From Planctomycetaceae bacterium (GTDB taxonomy: Bacteria > Planctomycetota > Planctomycetia > Planctomycetales > Planctomycetaceae), in NCBI GenBank assembly GCA_002726205.1, contig PBSL01000006.1, positions 1 through 64,000 on the forward strand: a stretch of 64,000 bases of DNA, in the 5' to 3' direction. A program made the position numbers and the translations under genes. A model generated the notes under the pieces. That model made no database searches. It saw nothing but the letters and a program-made list of their open reading frames with translations, and had not been told where the DNA came from. Each line of letters opens with the position of its first letter. Position 1 is the stretch's first letter. Positions 1 to 10,700 of this stretch are shown piece after piece.

Positions 1-555
1 TACTGGGGATCTCCCAACGGATTCCACACCCGGCGGCGTTCGACGCTGATCTGCGATTCGGTCAATGATTCCCTGGCGGGCGATTTCAACGGCGACGGAT
101 TGATCGACCTGGCCGTCGCCTGCCACACGCAGCACGGCAATCACCGGGTATTCTCTCGCGTCTTCTACAACGACGGGCGCCGCTTCAAAAACCCACGAAT
201 GACCCGCCTACCGACCAACGGGACGCACCTGATGTGGGCACTGGACATCGGCAACGTGATGGATCGCAGCTACCGCGAGACGTTCGAGTCACGGGTCTGG
301 GAATGGGCCGACCCAGCCCGCCGGGGCCGGGTACGGATCGACGCTGATATACCCCGCGGGGGCGGCCTGGCGATCGCCGTGCGGTCAGCCTCGAGACGTG
401 CCCAACTTGCCCGCCGCCCCTGGCGAACGGTCCGCGACAAGAAGTTCACACTATTGCCTGAAGATCGTCTTCTGCAGTACCGTGCCACGTTCACCTCCGA
501 CAACGGCGACCGGTACCCGGTGCTGGGCCGCGTGGAAATCAAGCTCACAGACTAG
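1..555 (+). CDS. FG-GAP repeat protein, C-terminal part (5' end outside window)
   Basis: The reading frame is open from base 1 and stops at 553-555, so this is the 3' end of a longer gene. Residues 27-40 of the visible part (GDFNGDGLIDLAVA) form a typical FG-GAP/VCBS blade motif with the Asp/Asn calcium-loop pattern; such blades build secreted beta-propellers. The remaining roughly 140 residues are basic and end in a beta-rich tail without a domain I recognise. The number of blades and the signal peptide lie outside the window. Function is unknown beyond probable extracellular binding. A TTG at 100 could in principle start translation, but it lies inside the blade motif, so an internal start is unlikely. 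Confidence 0.7.
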   Translation, partial: YWGSPNGFHTRRRSTLICDSVNDSLAGDFNGDGLIDLAVACHTQHGNHRVFSRVFYNDGRRFKNPRMTRLPTNGTHLMWALDIGNVMDRSYRETFESRVWEWADPARRGRVRIDADIPRGGGLAIAVRSASRRAQLARRPWRTVRDKKFTLLPEDRLLQYRATFTSDNGDRYPVLGRVEIKLTD

Positions 556-647
556 GACCGAAGACCATGGACAGTGTTCGAATCGGAATGATCGGCAAAG
601 GCACAATGTACCTCTCGGGGTTGCTGTGTTTCTTGAGAGATGGGGCG

Positions 648-1316
648 ATGCATGATCTTCGGAGGTTGACCAGGCGTTCGCTCCCGACGATCGCTTTGGG
701 CGTGGTTTTGACCTGCAGTCCTTGTTTCAGCGCCGACAAGAAGAGTGAAGACGGATTCGTACCACTCTTCAACGGCAAGAACTTCGCTGGCTGGATGATC
801 ATGGGCAAGAAGGCGGGATGGGTGATCAAGGACGGCGTCATCCACTCCGACGGCGGCCAGGGAGGCAACTGGTTGCGCACGAAACGCAAGTACAAGAATT
901 TCATCCTGAAAGTCGAGTGGAAGGTCTCAAAAGGTGGCAACAGTGGCGTGTTCATTCGCTCGGGCCGCGACTTGGCCCTGAGTCCCGTTCGACAGCGATT
1001 GGTAACCGGTTACGAAGTGCAGATCTCAAACGCCCGGCGCGACGACAGTCATTGCACCGGATCGCTTTACGGTTTCGTCGCCGTCAAACCGCGGCCAGAT
1101 GAATCACCCGACAAGTGGCACACGTTCGAAATCCGCTGCCAGGGCAACCACGTCACTGTCAAATCCGACGGCCTGAAGTGCATCGACTTCGACCAGTCGA
1201 CGAACGAAGCGACCAGGAAGAAGCCTCTGAAGGGTTACATTGGCCTGCAGGATTCCCACTCGCCTAAGGGACACTACATCGAATATCGCAATGTCCGCAT
1301 CAAGGCGCTGAAATAG
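648..1316 (+). CDS. Secreted DUF1080 (3-keto-disaccharide hydrolase-like) protein
   Basis: The product is 222 residues if it starts at ATG 648, which gives a clean signal peptide (basic MHDLRRLTRRS, then a hydrophobic stretch ending near CFSA). An in-frame ATG at 567 would add 27 residues without a good leader. The mature part follows the DUF1080 pattern: FVPLFNGKNFAGW, the central GNSGVFIRSGRD, GYEVQISN and WHTFEIRCQGNHV, ending in a beta-strand (HYIEYRNVRIKAL). DUF1080 proteins have a concanavalin-like fold; some hydrolyse 3-keto-glycosides and others may only bind glycans. It is common among planctomycete polysaccharide genes. Substrate cannot be read from sequence. Confidence 0.85.
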   Translation: MHDLRRLTRRSLPTIALGVVLTCSPCFSADKKSEDGFVPLFNGKNFAGWMIMGKKAGWVIKDGVIHSDGGQGGNWLRTKRKYKNFILKVEWKVSKGGNSGVFIRSGRDLALSPVRQRLVTGYEVQISNARRDDSHCTGSLYGFVAVKPRPDESPDKWHTFEIRCQGNHVTVKSDGLKCIDFDQSTNEATRKKPLKGYIGLQDSHSPKGHYIEYRNVRIKALK

Positions 1317-1416
1317 TGCTGGTACTGTTTGCCCGAGCCGGCATATTCCCACACGCCCCCGGACGTCGCCCCCCTCGGCTTTCGATGTTCTCGAAGATCA
1401 ACACCGGGCGTTGATG

Positions 1417-3150
1417 TCACTCCTTCTGTTTCTCGATGATCAGTTTGACCGGCTTCCAGATACCACCACCAAAGGGACCATAGTCGGCGACCCGGACAGC
1501 GACGTCGTTGAGTTTTCCGGGACGCAAACGACCGGACACATCGATCAGAAATCGTTGTCTCCACGGTTCCCCCTTGGTATAGGGCCAACCGTCCATGTTG
1601 TGACTGCCGACTTTCGTGCCGTTCAGATACACCTCGGCACCGTGAGCAACGGCACCAAAGGCCAGATGGACCTTGCTGTTCATCGGAAATGACGGCGATT
1701 GAAACCTCTGACGATACCAGCCATACCCGTCATAGGTTCGATAGCCGTGATTGTCCCAGGGAACCAGGTCGGTAATCCAGAACCAGGACCTTTCTCCCAC
1801 GCCTGGCTTGTACCAGCCCTCCTTAACACCCACGTTGCCAGGATCAATCCGAAATCTCCACAAGTGTTTCAATTCCGCTAGTTGTCGATACCTCTGCCAC
1901 AGGTCGCCGAACGTCTGTTGCTCGTCATAACCGCTGAACTCGGGAAACCCCGGGACCGGTAGCCCGATCTTGCGGGGGGGCAGGGCGCTACCTGGATGCG
2001 GTGACGCGTGGGCGTCGAGATTACGAACCAGGGGCACCGATCGTTGCGGTTTTCGCGAGGCGGCAATTGCGTCCTTGTAGGCCTGCGGAATAACAATCGT
2101 CGCCTTGCCGGATTTCGACCAGAGATCACAACCGGGCGTGTACAACCAGACGTACTCGTCGCTGTGCTTCAACGCCGCGTGCAACGACCACGCCAGTTCC
2201 TCGGGCGTGTAATAGTTGCTGTTAAAATTCCGGGAAAAACCGAGTGTCCCGAAACGACCAATCAAGAACGAGTAAGCCGCCTGGCAGTGCTTCTCGTACT
2301 TGAGCGGCACTCGACTCAGATCACGCATCGTGTGTTTCATCACGTGTCGTGCGCGGGCAAACGTATCCGGAGCCCGGTAACCGTATGCCATTTCGTGTCC
2401 ATCGATGATTCTCGCCCCACCAGTACATTCCGACAGCAATCCATCAAAAAACGCCCGCAGCAATCCGCTGTCGGCAGCGTAGTCGGTCTCACCCCGGGTC
2501 TGGCTGGGGCCATGCAGAGAGAGAATGTGGATATCGGGAAACACCGTGTTGATCGCCCGCATAATTTGTGCACCGCGCAGGAAGGCCTGGCCGGCGTATT
2601 GATCAGCGGTCTTGGTCTTCGTGTATTTCAGATCCCGGTAGGTCCACAGGTGCAGACCATAGTACGCCTCATCATCAAAAACGAACCCCTTCAGTCCCGC
2701 TCGTCGACAGAACTCGGCACTGACCTTCCAGTTGTTGACCACCGCGTCGAACTGATCGTCGAACCAGTCGGGAACCTCTTTCTTCTTGTCACCGGTGGTC
2801 AAATAGGTCATCAGGAAGTTGTGCTTGTAGCGTTTCGCTTTGGCGAGGCCGGATCGGGACTCCTCGATTGCCTCCAGGAAGTCCTCGATCCGATGGCGGT
2901 CCGTTCGGAACGGACGACCGATCGCTTCGGTCACGACGCCCTGTTTCCAGGTGGTCGGATACATGGCAATCCCGTCGATCCCCGGCAGCAGTGTCTCCAA
3001 CTCGCGGACAGCCTTGTTGAACCCACGTGCTGAGGGCCCTTTGAAGGCGATGATCTTCTTACGAGGACCGATTGTCTGGGATCTCGCTGGTGTGACCACG
3101 AGGCCGACAAGCAGCAATCCTGCGACACATCTCCAGTGACCGACTCTCAT
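1417..3150 (-). CDS. Secreted TIM-barrel-like glycosidase candidate with C-terminal sugar-binding domain
   Basis: 577 residues, starting at ATG 3150 with GGAG seven bases upstream. Residues 1-25 are a signal peptide (ends PARSQ). The middle region, about 27-400, alternates hydrophobic strands and helices; acidic residues at strand ends (KGFVFDDEAYYG) suggest a barrel-type glycoside hydrolase, but I cannot assign a family. Residues about 430-577 look like a GH2-type jelly-roll (GYGWYRQRF, GAEVYLNGTKVG, NDVAVRVADYG). It is on the opposite strand to the DUF1080 gene, with 62 bp between it and the sialidase-like gene upstream on the same strand, so the two may be co-transcribed. Catalytic acids are not assigned. 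Confidence 0.7.
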   Translation of the reverse strand: MRVGHWRCVAGLLLVGLVVTPARSQTIGPRKKIIAFKGPSARGFNKAVRELETLLPGIDGIAMYPTTWKQGVVTEAIGRPFRTDRHRIEDFLEAIEESRSGLAKAKRYKHNFLMTYLTTGDKKKEVPDWFDDQFDAVVNNWKVSAEFCRRAGLKGFVFDDEAYYGLHLWTYRDLKYTKTKTADQYAGQAFLRGAQIMRAINTVFPDIHILSLHGPSQTRGETDYAADSGLLRAFFDGLLSECTGGARIIDGHEMAYGYRAPDTFARARHVMKHTMRDLSRVPLKYEKHCQAAYSFLIGRFGTLGFSRNFNSNYYTPEELAWSLHAALKHSDEYVWLYTPGCDLWSKSGKATIVIPQAYKDAIAASRKPQRSVPLVRNLDAHASPHPGSALPPRKIGLPVPGFPEFSGYDEQQTFGDLWQRYRQLAELKHLWRFRIDPGNVGVKEGWYKPGVGERSWFWITDLVPWDNHGYRTYDGYGWYRQRFQSPSFPMNSKVHLAFGAVAHGAEVYLNGTKVGSHNMDGWPYTKGEPWRQRFLIDVSGRLRPGKLNDVAVRVADYGPFGGGIWKPVKLIIEKQKE

Positions 3151-3212
3151 AATTAGTCTCCGTAGAACTTCCGAGGCAGGGCCACACGACCGGGATCACA
3201 GCGAGTCGAGTC

Positions 3213-4436
3213 TCACTTTTCTACCGAATACAGCCACGCGATGGGAAATACCCGCCAACGACTTGTGCCACTCCCTTCCGGAGGGGTAACGCCGTAGTTG
3301 ATGAAGATCTTGTCCTCGGAGAGGAAGACCGTCGGGTAGTGGTAATGCATGAAACCATCCGGGATCTCACCCAGAATCTCGTTTGGACCACTTCCGCCCC
3401 GAACCATCGCCCGCAGCGGTGGGGGCTTGACTTGCGTGACTTTCCCATCAATGCCAGGACTGACTTCCAGGTTCCGACGATGGATCCAGGTCTGGCCTTC
3501 GTCCCGGGAAATAGCGATCGTGAGTCTTCCACGTCGATAGCCTCTCTTGATCTCCTCGGCTGACATCTGGTTCCAGACCATCACCAGGTCGCCGGTCCTC
3601 GGGAGTCGCTTCAGCATCGCCGGCGAACTGGACATGGCCAAGTCGGTCAACTGCACTTTCAGCCAGTTCTTGCCACCGTCGGAACTGTAACTCTTGAGAA
3701 TTCGGCCACAGGTGGAACGCATGAAGCACAAGAGGCGGCCGTCTTTAAGTTCGGCCACAACCGGTTCTTCACAGGTCAGGTGTCCCAGGTGGCCGTCCTT
3801 GAAATAGCCCACCATGAATCCCCTGGCCTGGGCGGAAACGCAACTTTGCCAGGTCTTGCCCTCGTCGTCGCTGTAGCAGACGAAACTCCCGGACATTTCC
3901 GGGATGTGTGTGTGGGTTTCCAGCAGGATCTTCTTGCCCTTCCAGATCGCGTACCCGCCGCGATCGGTCGTCGTGTAATCGGGATGGTTCCCGTACATGC
4001 CAAAGTAGAAAGGAACGACAATTCGGCCCCTGTACTTTGCAGACCGCAACTGAATCGCGACCCCCTTGAGCTTCCAGCCGAGGCCAAGGGGATTGATCTG
4101 GCCACCCCGCTGCCAGGTCTTTCCTCCGTCGACTGAAGTTTGCGAATCCTTGCCATTGACCCGGAACAGCTTTCCGGACAACAGCCGCAAGAATCGGGGA
4201 CGTTCGTCTTTCACTTGTTCGAATGCGATTTCTCCCGGTGCCACATCACCGGCGACAATCGGGCTGAAACAGCTCAGCAGCAGCGTCATGAACGCCGCCG
4301 CAATTCTGACCACGCGACGTGGACAGCCACGAACTTTGCGCGAGTTTCTTTGCAAACTGAAAACCTGATCCCCGCCCAGGTCATATACACAACGGAGGTG
4401 ACTCGAAGCCGCGACGTGCAATGCTGTTTGGTTCAT
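3213..4436 (-). CDS. Secreted sialidase-like (BNR/Asp-box) protein
   Basis: Up to 407 residues. Asp-box motifs (S/T-x-D-x-G-x-T-W) recur at SVDGGKTW, SDDEGKTW, SSDGGKNW and SRDEGQTW, and the periodicity fits a six-bladed sialidase propeller. In this group the fold is used by exo-sialidases and other glycosidases; the catalytic Arg triad was not assigned. The start is uncertain. ATG 4436 has a G-rich stretch upstream but gives a 50-residue lead before the hydrophobic segment FMTLLLSCFSPIVAG; GTG 4313 would give a conventional signal peptide but lacks a Shine-Dalgarno. A second sialidase-like protein lies at 25778. Confidence 0.75.
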   Translation of the reverse strand: MNQTALHVAASSHLRCVYDLGGDQVFSLQRNSRKVRGCPRRVVRIAAAFMTLLLSCFSPIVAGDVAPGEIAFEQVKDERPRFLRLLSGKLFRVNGKDSQTSVDGGKTWQRGGQINPLGLGWKLKGVAIQLRSAKYRGRIVVPFYFGMYGNHPDYTTTDRGGYAIWKGKKILLETHTHIPEMSGSFVCYSDDEGKTWQSCVSAQARGFMVGYFKDGHLGHLTCEEPVVAELKDGRLLCFMRSTCGRILKSYSSDGGKNWLKVQLTDLAMSSSPAMLKRLPRTGDLVMVWNQMSAEEIKRGYRRGRLTIAISRDEGQTWIHRRNLEVSPGIDGKVTQVKPPPLRAMVRGGSGPNEILGEIPDGFMHYHYPTVFLSEDKIFINYGVTPPEGSGTSRWRVFPIAWLYSVEK

Positions 4437-4740
4437 CTCGAGATTCCCCCCGAATCTTTCATGTACTGGGCGTGAAACGAGACGAGTATATCGAGGTGCG
4501 GATCATTCCGCAGGAAACATGCTCCGAACCCAACTCCGCCGGCACGTTCAGCCCATCACATCATCGCCTTCCAAAGGCTGTACCAGGGGTCCCGTTGCGA
4601 CCCAGCGAGTTGAACGCCGGGGCAGGGGCGCGGAGAATGGGATGGTCGCTGGCCCATAACGGACTCGGTCGATCCAGTGCTTCGACCGTTGCCGTGGCGG
4701 TGTCAGTGCACCTCGCAAAAAGGTCATTGGAGAAATCATC
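4437..4740. other. Intergenic region between divergent genes
   Basis: About 300 bp between the sialidase-like gene (minus) and the Tat-exported gene (plus). No convincing reading frame, terminator or sigma-54 site was seen. It should hold both promoters. The GGAG at 4726-4732 serves the GTG start at 4741. Confidence 0.5.
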
Positions 4741-6159
4741 GTGGCACAATCCGTTTCCAGACGAATGGCCCTGCGTGGTCTGGCCGGAGCGGCCGGTGCT
4801 GTGATCTTCTCACCGCGCGCCCGTTCCGGAGCGACGAGTGCCGATCACCGCCGTAGCATTGTGAGCGTCAGTCGCAGCGAGGCCGACCTGGTGGTGCCTC
4901 CCGATGGCGAGGGTTTCCGATACGGGACCGGTTACATGTTCCAGGCCGGCCCCACGCAGGCCGGCTTGATGTGCAATCTGCGCACCGAGGGTTTTCCGGT
5001 GGGGGATTTTGAAGCGGGCATGGACGCGGTGATCTTTGACGATGCCGCGAAGATCAATCAGCCCAAGCCGGTGCCGGTCACGCGGACGACAAAATACGCC
5101 GACCGGATCACCGGACGTTGGCGAATCGTACTCAAGCACGGGGTGAAGGGAGGCTTTGTGCCCTTCGGTGCCAAACGACCCGACGGCAGCCCCCACCCGT
5201 TTGCCGGCACTGGTGTCACATTCTGCGAGGCGCTGGATTTCCCGATGAAGGGGAACGGGTATTACGACAAAAGAGAGAAGACGCGAGGGATGGTCCGAAC
5301 CACCGAGGTCCAGCATCTCGCATTCGACGGCAAACGGTTCTCGGTAACGGGTATCGAGACATTCACCGAGGCAAAGCCCCTGAGGGTGGCCGGGACGCCC
5401 TGGAAGATCTACTGCCCCAGTTTGCGAATGGGAATTCCTGACGGCGACGACCTGCTGATGGCCGTGGCGGCGACGACCGGTAGCACGCGGGTTTGGTTCG
5501 CCAAACCTCACACCGTCGGCGTGTCACGATGGCGGTGCCACCAAGGGCGATGGCGACCGGTCGAGTTTCATCCGGTGGACGGTGACCGCAAGACATCCAA
5601 GCGCCAGGTGGTCTACGGTGTCGAGGTGCGCCTGGTTCCGATCGAACCGACATTGATCCGTGACATTGACGGTTCACTCCTGTTCTCGGCCCGTTTTGCC
5701 TACGAGGCCTACGATGAGCATGCGTTGAGGGTCTGGCGATCCAGGGACGGGGCGGATTGGAAACGGATCATCGAGAGTCCCGAGACCAAGGGACAGGCAC
5801 CGGTATCGATCAACCAGGCCGCCGACGGAACGCCGTACCTGGTGTCGAATCCGCTGGGTCGAGAACGAGACCGCCTGGTACTGTGGCCGCTCAACGACCA
5901 ACGGACCGGACTGCTCGCACCGGTCCTGGCCCGCGATGCACTCGAACAATTCGGACCAGCCCCCAGCGGCAAGGCGTGGTTCATGGATCACCCCAACGCG
6001 GCGGTCGTACGTCTGGCCGACGGCCATTGGCACAACCTGCTGGTCTACCGGATAATGGACCGGGGCGAGCATTCCGGGCGGGCGCCGGCAAAGCAGACGG
6101 GGCTGTATGTCGAGACGGTTCGTTCGACTGGACCCGAGCATCCACAGTGGAACTTTTGA
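4741..6159 (+). CDS. Tat-exported protein of unknown function
   Basis: 472 residues, starting at GTG 4741, which is preceded by TTGGAGAAATC. The leader (RRMALRGLAGAAGAVIF) is of the twin-arginine kind. The mature part is rich in beta-strand and Trp, with repeated short units such as GRWRIVLKHG and LRVWRSRDGADWKRI; the latter resembles a degenerate Asp-box. I therefore suspect a propeller related to the BNR proteins nearby, but no family signature is clear. A 71-bp gap separates it from the next gene on the same strand, and the two may form one unit. Confidence 0.6.
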   Translation: MAQSVSRRMALRGLAGAAGAVIFSPRARSGATSADHRRSIVSVSRSEADLVVPPDGEGFRYGTGYMFQAGPTQAGLMCNLRTEGFPVGDFEAGMDAVIFDDAAKINQPKPVPVTRTTKYADRITGRWRIVLKHGVKGGFVPFGAKRPDGSPHPFAGTGVTFCEALDFPMKGNGYYDKREKTRGMVRTTEVQHLAFDGKRFSVTGIETFTEAKPLRVAGTPWKIYCPSLRMGIPDGDDLLMAVAATTGSTRVWFAKPHTVGVSRWRCHQGRWRPVEFHPVDGDRKTSKRQVVYGVEVRLVPIEPTLIRDIDGSLLFSARFAYEAYDEHALRVWRSRDGADWKRIIESPETKGQAPVSINQAADGTPYLVSNPLGRERDRLVLWPLNDQRTGLLAPVLARDALEQFGPAPSGKAWFMDHPNAAVVRLADGHWHNLLVYRIMDRGEHSGRAPAKQTGLYVETVRSTGPEHPQWNF

Positions 6160-6230
6160 CTGAACAGAACCGGGGACACGCACTGCTGCCCGCCCCCCGC
6201 GTTTCAATGCCAGCCGATGGAGAGACGGTC

Positions 6231-7571
6231 ATGATACGAGTCATTTTCAGGTTGTTGCTTGTGACAGCGATGGCACTGGTGTGGACGACCGCTGTTGCCG
6301 GGGCTGACAGTCGTTACCACCGGTGGCAGAACAAGAAATCGTTCGTCATCGGAGCGATGTATTACGACCTGGCTTATGGCCCGGTGTGGTGGAAGCCCGT
6401 TCCGAAGAACTTCCGCGGTGACCCGGTCATCGATGTGCTCAAGCAGGCCGGCCTGAACCTGCTTGACGAGGTCAGCATGTCATCGGGCGGTCACACCTGG
6501 TATCCGGGCCTCCGCACGGTTCGCCGACAGAAACTTCCGTTCCTGACCCTGGCTGGACCGTGGGAACCGTTCGAACATTTCCAGACTCGCGTCAACTGGT
6601 TTGCCGAGGACTCGAACTTCTTCGGCGTCCAACTTGCCGACGAGCCACAAAAGCCGGCCAACCAGACAATCCATCGCCGACAACAGGTGTGGATCGAGAA
6701 GACGCATCCGCGGCTGCTCACATTGATCTGCGAGAGCTTGACCAATACGCCGGCCTGGCAAGCCGAGTGGACCGCGATCAAGAGTGACGCGATCATCTTC
6801 CAGTGGTATCCGTACGGCACCTCCGACGGACGTTCCCCGACAATCACCCGACCGGTTCTTGCCTGCCTGGAGCGAGCGGCCCGCCATTGCGAGTCGCATG
6901 GCCTGGGTTTCTTTGTTGCCCGTGGCATCCGCAGCCGTCCGAAAAGCGAATCGACGCTGAGGCTGAACACGTTTGCCGCACTCGCGGCAGGATGTCGAGG
7001 ATTCGTTGATTTCACCTGGGGCGCGAGTTCTCCCGAAAGCGGTTATGTCTGGTACAAGGACAAGACCTACCAGGGACCGTCGCACCGATTCCAACTGCTG
7101 GCGAGGATCAACCGGGAAGTCGCCCACCTCGGTCGGTGCCTGCTGAAACTGAGAGCCGTCCGAACCTATCATGTCGATCTGCGGACACACCTGACCTGGG
7201 CGGGACCGAACTACGGATTCGATGAACCCGACAAACTGCGTACCGGCAAACTGGTCGCCGTCGAAGGCAGTCCGATCGAGCGGGCCCCACGACTGATGGT
7301 CGGTTTCTTCCGTGACCCCGCTGACCAGGAGTATTTCATGGTCGTCAACAAGCGGGAGAGTCGTTCGGTCGACGTCGATCACGATCAACTGGCTCAACCG
7401 GTGACCCTGCGATTTCGCGATGACGTGACAGCTGTCGAGCGGCTCAACCGGGAAACTGGCAAGGTCGAACGGTTGCCATTAAAGGACGGTGCCGTTGAAT
7501 TCATCTTGCCGGGCGGAACCGGCGACTTGCTGAAGGTTTCCAACGGCCGACCGTTCGCCGGAATCAAGTAG
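6231..7571 (+). CDS. Secreted glycoside-hydrolase-like protein, unassigned family
   Basis: 446 residues from ATG 6231, with GGAGAGACGGTC just upstream. Residues 1-26 are a signal peptide (ends VAGA). The body alternates strands and helices like a TIM barrel (IGAMYYDLAYG, PFLTLAGPWEPF, FFGVQLADEPQ, FQWYPYG, GFVDFTWGASS). LADEP is a candidate catalytic strand end. The last 80 residues form a small beta domain (MVGFFRD, YFMVVNKRESR, VTLRF), as in many glycosidases. In-frame sequence upstream of 6231 overlaps the previous gene and was excluded. Confidence 0.65.
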   Translation: MIRVIFRLLLVTAMALVWTTAVAGADSRYHRWQNKKSFVIGAMYYDLAYGPVWWKPVPKNFRGDPVIDVLKQAGLNLLDEVSMSSGGHTWYPGLRTVRRQKLPFLTLAGPWEPFEHFQTRVNWFAEDSNFFGVQLADEPQKPANQTIHRRQQVWIEKTHPRLLTLICESLTNTPAWQAEWTAIKSDAIIFQWYPYGTSDGRSPTITRPVLACLERAARHCESHGLGFFVARGIRSRPKSESTLRLNTFAALAAGCRGFVDFTWGASSPESGYVWYKDKTYQGPSHRFQLLARINREVAHLGRCLLKLRAVRTYHVDLRTHLTWAGPNYGFDEPDKLRTGKLVAVEGSPIERAPRLMVGFFRDPADQEYFMVVNKRESRSVDVDHDQLAQPVTLRFRDDVTAVERLNRETGKVERLPLKDGAVEFILPGGTGDLLKVSNGRPFAGIK

Positions 7572-7703
7572 TGTCCGGGCGTGGTTCGGATCGGGAGGGA
7601 CAACGGCGACAAACAGGCTTGGGATTGAGGCGACAATAGTGAATAGTGAGTACAGATCCCCAGCCGCCTTTGACCATTTCCGTTTTGACCCCACGGCTTC
7701 CAG

Positions 7704-10700
7704 ATGATCGGGACCCGCCCACCCACTCTGCGTGGTCTGCTACTGCTGCTGGTGGTGCTGGCAGCAACGTCTAACCGGGCCTGGCCTGAACCATCGGCCA
7801 CACCGACGGTCACCCAGCACGACGTCGAGGCGATCCTGCTGCGGCATTGCACGGTCTGTCACGGGCGGCGGCACAAGGAGGGCGGGTTGAGCCTGCTCGA
7901 TCGCAAGTCGCTCTTGAAGGGTGGCAAGTCGGGACCGGCGATCATCGTCAGGAAGGGCACAACCCAAGAGCAGGCCGCAGCACTGAGATCGGCCCAGACG
8001 CGGTTTGATGCAGCGAACAATCTGTTACAACGCCGGATACCTGAGTTGACGAACCGTCTCAGAAAACAGTTCCCCACCGGAAAGGCCGAACCGGCATCCT
8101 CGGGACTGGTCGCGCATTTCCCGCTGGACGGCCCAGCAACACAGGTCGTCAAAGACAAGCTCTCGAAACACGACGCCGTGTACTACGGACCGGGTGCTCT
8201 TAAAACCACGTCCGGTCACGGCTCGCAGGACGGAACACCACAACACGGCGCACTCTTTCTCAACGGATCCGGACAACATCTTGACGCCGGCAACCACTCC
8301 GGTTTCCGGAGCGACCAGCCGTTCACCTGTTCGGCCTGGATCAAGCCAGCCGATCACGTCGGCGCCATCATCACCAAGATCAACGAGCCCAACGATTTTC
8401 GCGGTATCGATTTCACTACCAATCGCGGTCTTCTCGAGGTCCACCTGGTCGACAAGTGGCCGGTCAACGCGATCAAGGTTGTTCCCGAAACTGTCCGGCT
8501 TACCACCGACCAGTGGCACCACGTTTTGTTCTCATACGACGGCTCCAAGAAAGCCAATGGCGTCAAGATTTATATCGATGGAGTAAGGGCCAAGCTCAAG
8601 ATCTTCTTCGACACGTTGACAGGATCTTTCGACACCCCTGATCCATGGCGGATTGGACGCCGCAAAACGTCCGCCTACTACCGGGGATCGATCGATGACG
8701 TCCGAATTTACAGCCGCGTCCTCGACGACGCAGACGTCATGCTGTTGGCGGCCGATAATAGACACCTGAAACAGGCACTGAAAATCGCTGCACAGAAAGA
8801 AGCCGACCGAACACAAACAGAAAAGGAAACACTGCTGCAGTACTTTGTTGAACGCGACGACAATGTTTCAAAGCGGAAACAGGAACTGCAGCAGCTGAAA
8901 ATGAAACCCGGCGACAGCCTGATACTCAAAAGGATTCGATCAGGGCACATGCCGCCCAAGGACAATCTGCTCAACACCGGCACGCGTCCGCTAAAAGCTC
9001 GTGACATCGTTCGACTCGAAGAATGGATCAATTCTGGAGCTCCCGAGGTGGCATTGCCTCTTGAGACAGCCGGCGGTCCTGCCGATCCCCTGGTCGACGG
9101 AGAAGACCGAAGCTACTGGGCCTTTCAGCCGCCACAACACATCACCGTTCCGGAACCCCCGGCCGGACGGGTCAACAACCGGATCCGGAACCCCATCGAC
9201 GCGTTTGTGGCCGTGCGACTGAAAGAGGCAAACCTTGAATTCTCGCCAACGGCCGACCGCGGCACGCTCGCACGGCGCGCCTGTTTCGACCTGCATGGGT
9301 TGCCACCGAGCCCCGCACAATTGCAACGGTTTCTTGACGACGGTCGGCCCGGAGCGTTCTCTCGACTGATCGACCGACTGCTCGCCTCTCCCCGATACGG
9401 TGAGCGCTGGGGTCGCCACTGGCTCGACGCGGTCGGCTACGCCGATTCGTTCGGTGGCAAGCTCGCGGCTGACCATCTGCGGCCCTACGCCTGGCGGTAT
9501 CGCGACTACGTGATCCGCGCTTTCAACGCCGACAAGCCTTATGACCGCTTTTTGCTGGAACAACTCGCCGGCGACGAACTTGCGGACTACAGCAACCCGG
9601 CCGAGATCACGCAGGAGATCTACGACAACCTGGTGGCGACGGGATTCATGAGGATGGCTCCCGACAGCACCAGCGAACGGGAGGTTTCTTTCATCTCGGA
9701 CCGGCTCGACGTGATCGCCGACCAGATCGATATCTTCAGCAGCGTTGTGCTGGGATTGACTCTCAAGTGCGGAAGGTGCCATGACCACAAGTACGACCCG
9801 TTCCCCCAACGCGACTACTACCGATTGACGGCGATCTTCAAGGGGGCCTTTGATGAAAACGACTGGCTGAAACCCGTCGGCGGAACGGAAAAGAAGTACA
9901 AGTTCGGAATTCGTCGGCTGAACATCGTGTCCACCGACGAAAAGGACGAAAACGACCGTTTGCAGATCAAGATCAACAACGTGCAGCACAAGGTGAACGT
10001 CGAGGCCGATCGGTTACGCAAGGGATTGCCGGAAAAGCAAAAGAAACTTGGGCGGAACGAGTTGATTGCCCACCTGCTGAAGTCTGACAAGGCATTCAAG
10101 GCGTTTGCCGATCCGTTACTCGAACAGGTAAGAACCCTGGAATCGCGACGGCCACCTGCCCAGGCCATCCAGGCCTTGTGGGACCGGGGCACTCCTTCAC
10201 CGACTTACATCCTGATCCGGGGCGACCATGACAACCCGGGGCGCGTGGTCTCACCGGGAGTGCCTGCGGTGCTCAGCAACCCGCGGGTCCCATTCGTTGT
10301 TCGTCCACCCTGGAAAGGCGCGACACAGACCGGTCGCCGACTGGCCCTCGCCCGCTGGGTCACTCAGCCCGAGCATCCGCTGACCTCCCGCGTGATGATC
10401 AACCGAATCTGGAAACACCATTTCGCACGTGGCCTGGTGGCCTCACTGAGTAACTTCGGCCAAACCGGTTTCGAACCGACCCATCCGGGGTTGCTCGATT
10501 GGCTTGCCGGCGAGTTCGTAACGCGCGGCTGGCGAATCAAGGCAATGCACCGGTTGATGATGAACACCACCACCTACTGCCAGTCCTCTTCCAACAAGGC
10601 ACCACACAGCGGTCCGTCCGCATCGCAGCGCAAGGATCCGTTGAACGAGTGGTTCTCGAGAATGCCTTTGAAACGAATGGAAGCCGAGCTCGTTCGGGAC

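Noticed and set aside
5757-6230. In-frame upstream extension of the gene at 6231
   Set aside because: It overlaps the end of the 4741 gene, and the signal peptide begins at 6231 with a good ribosome binding site.
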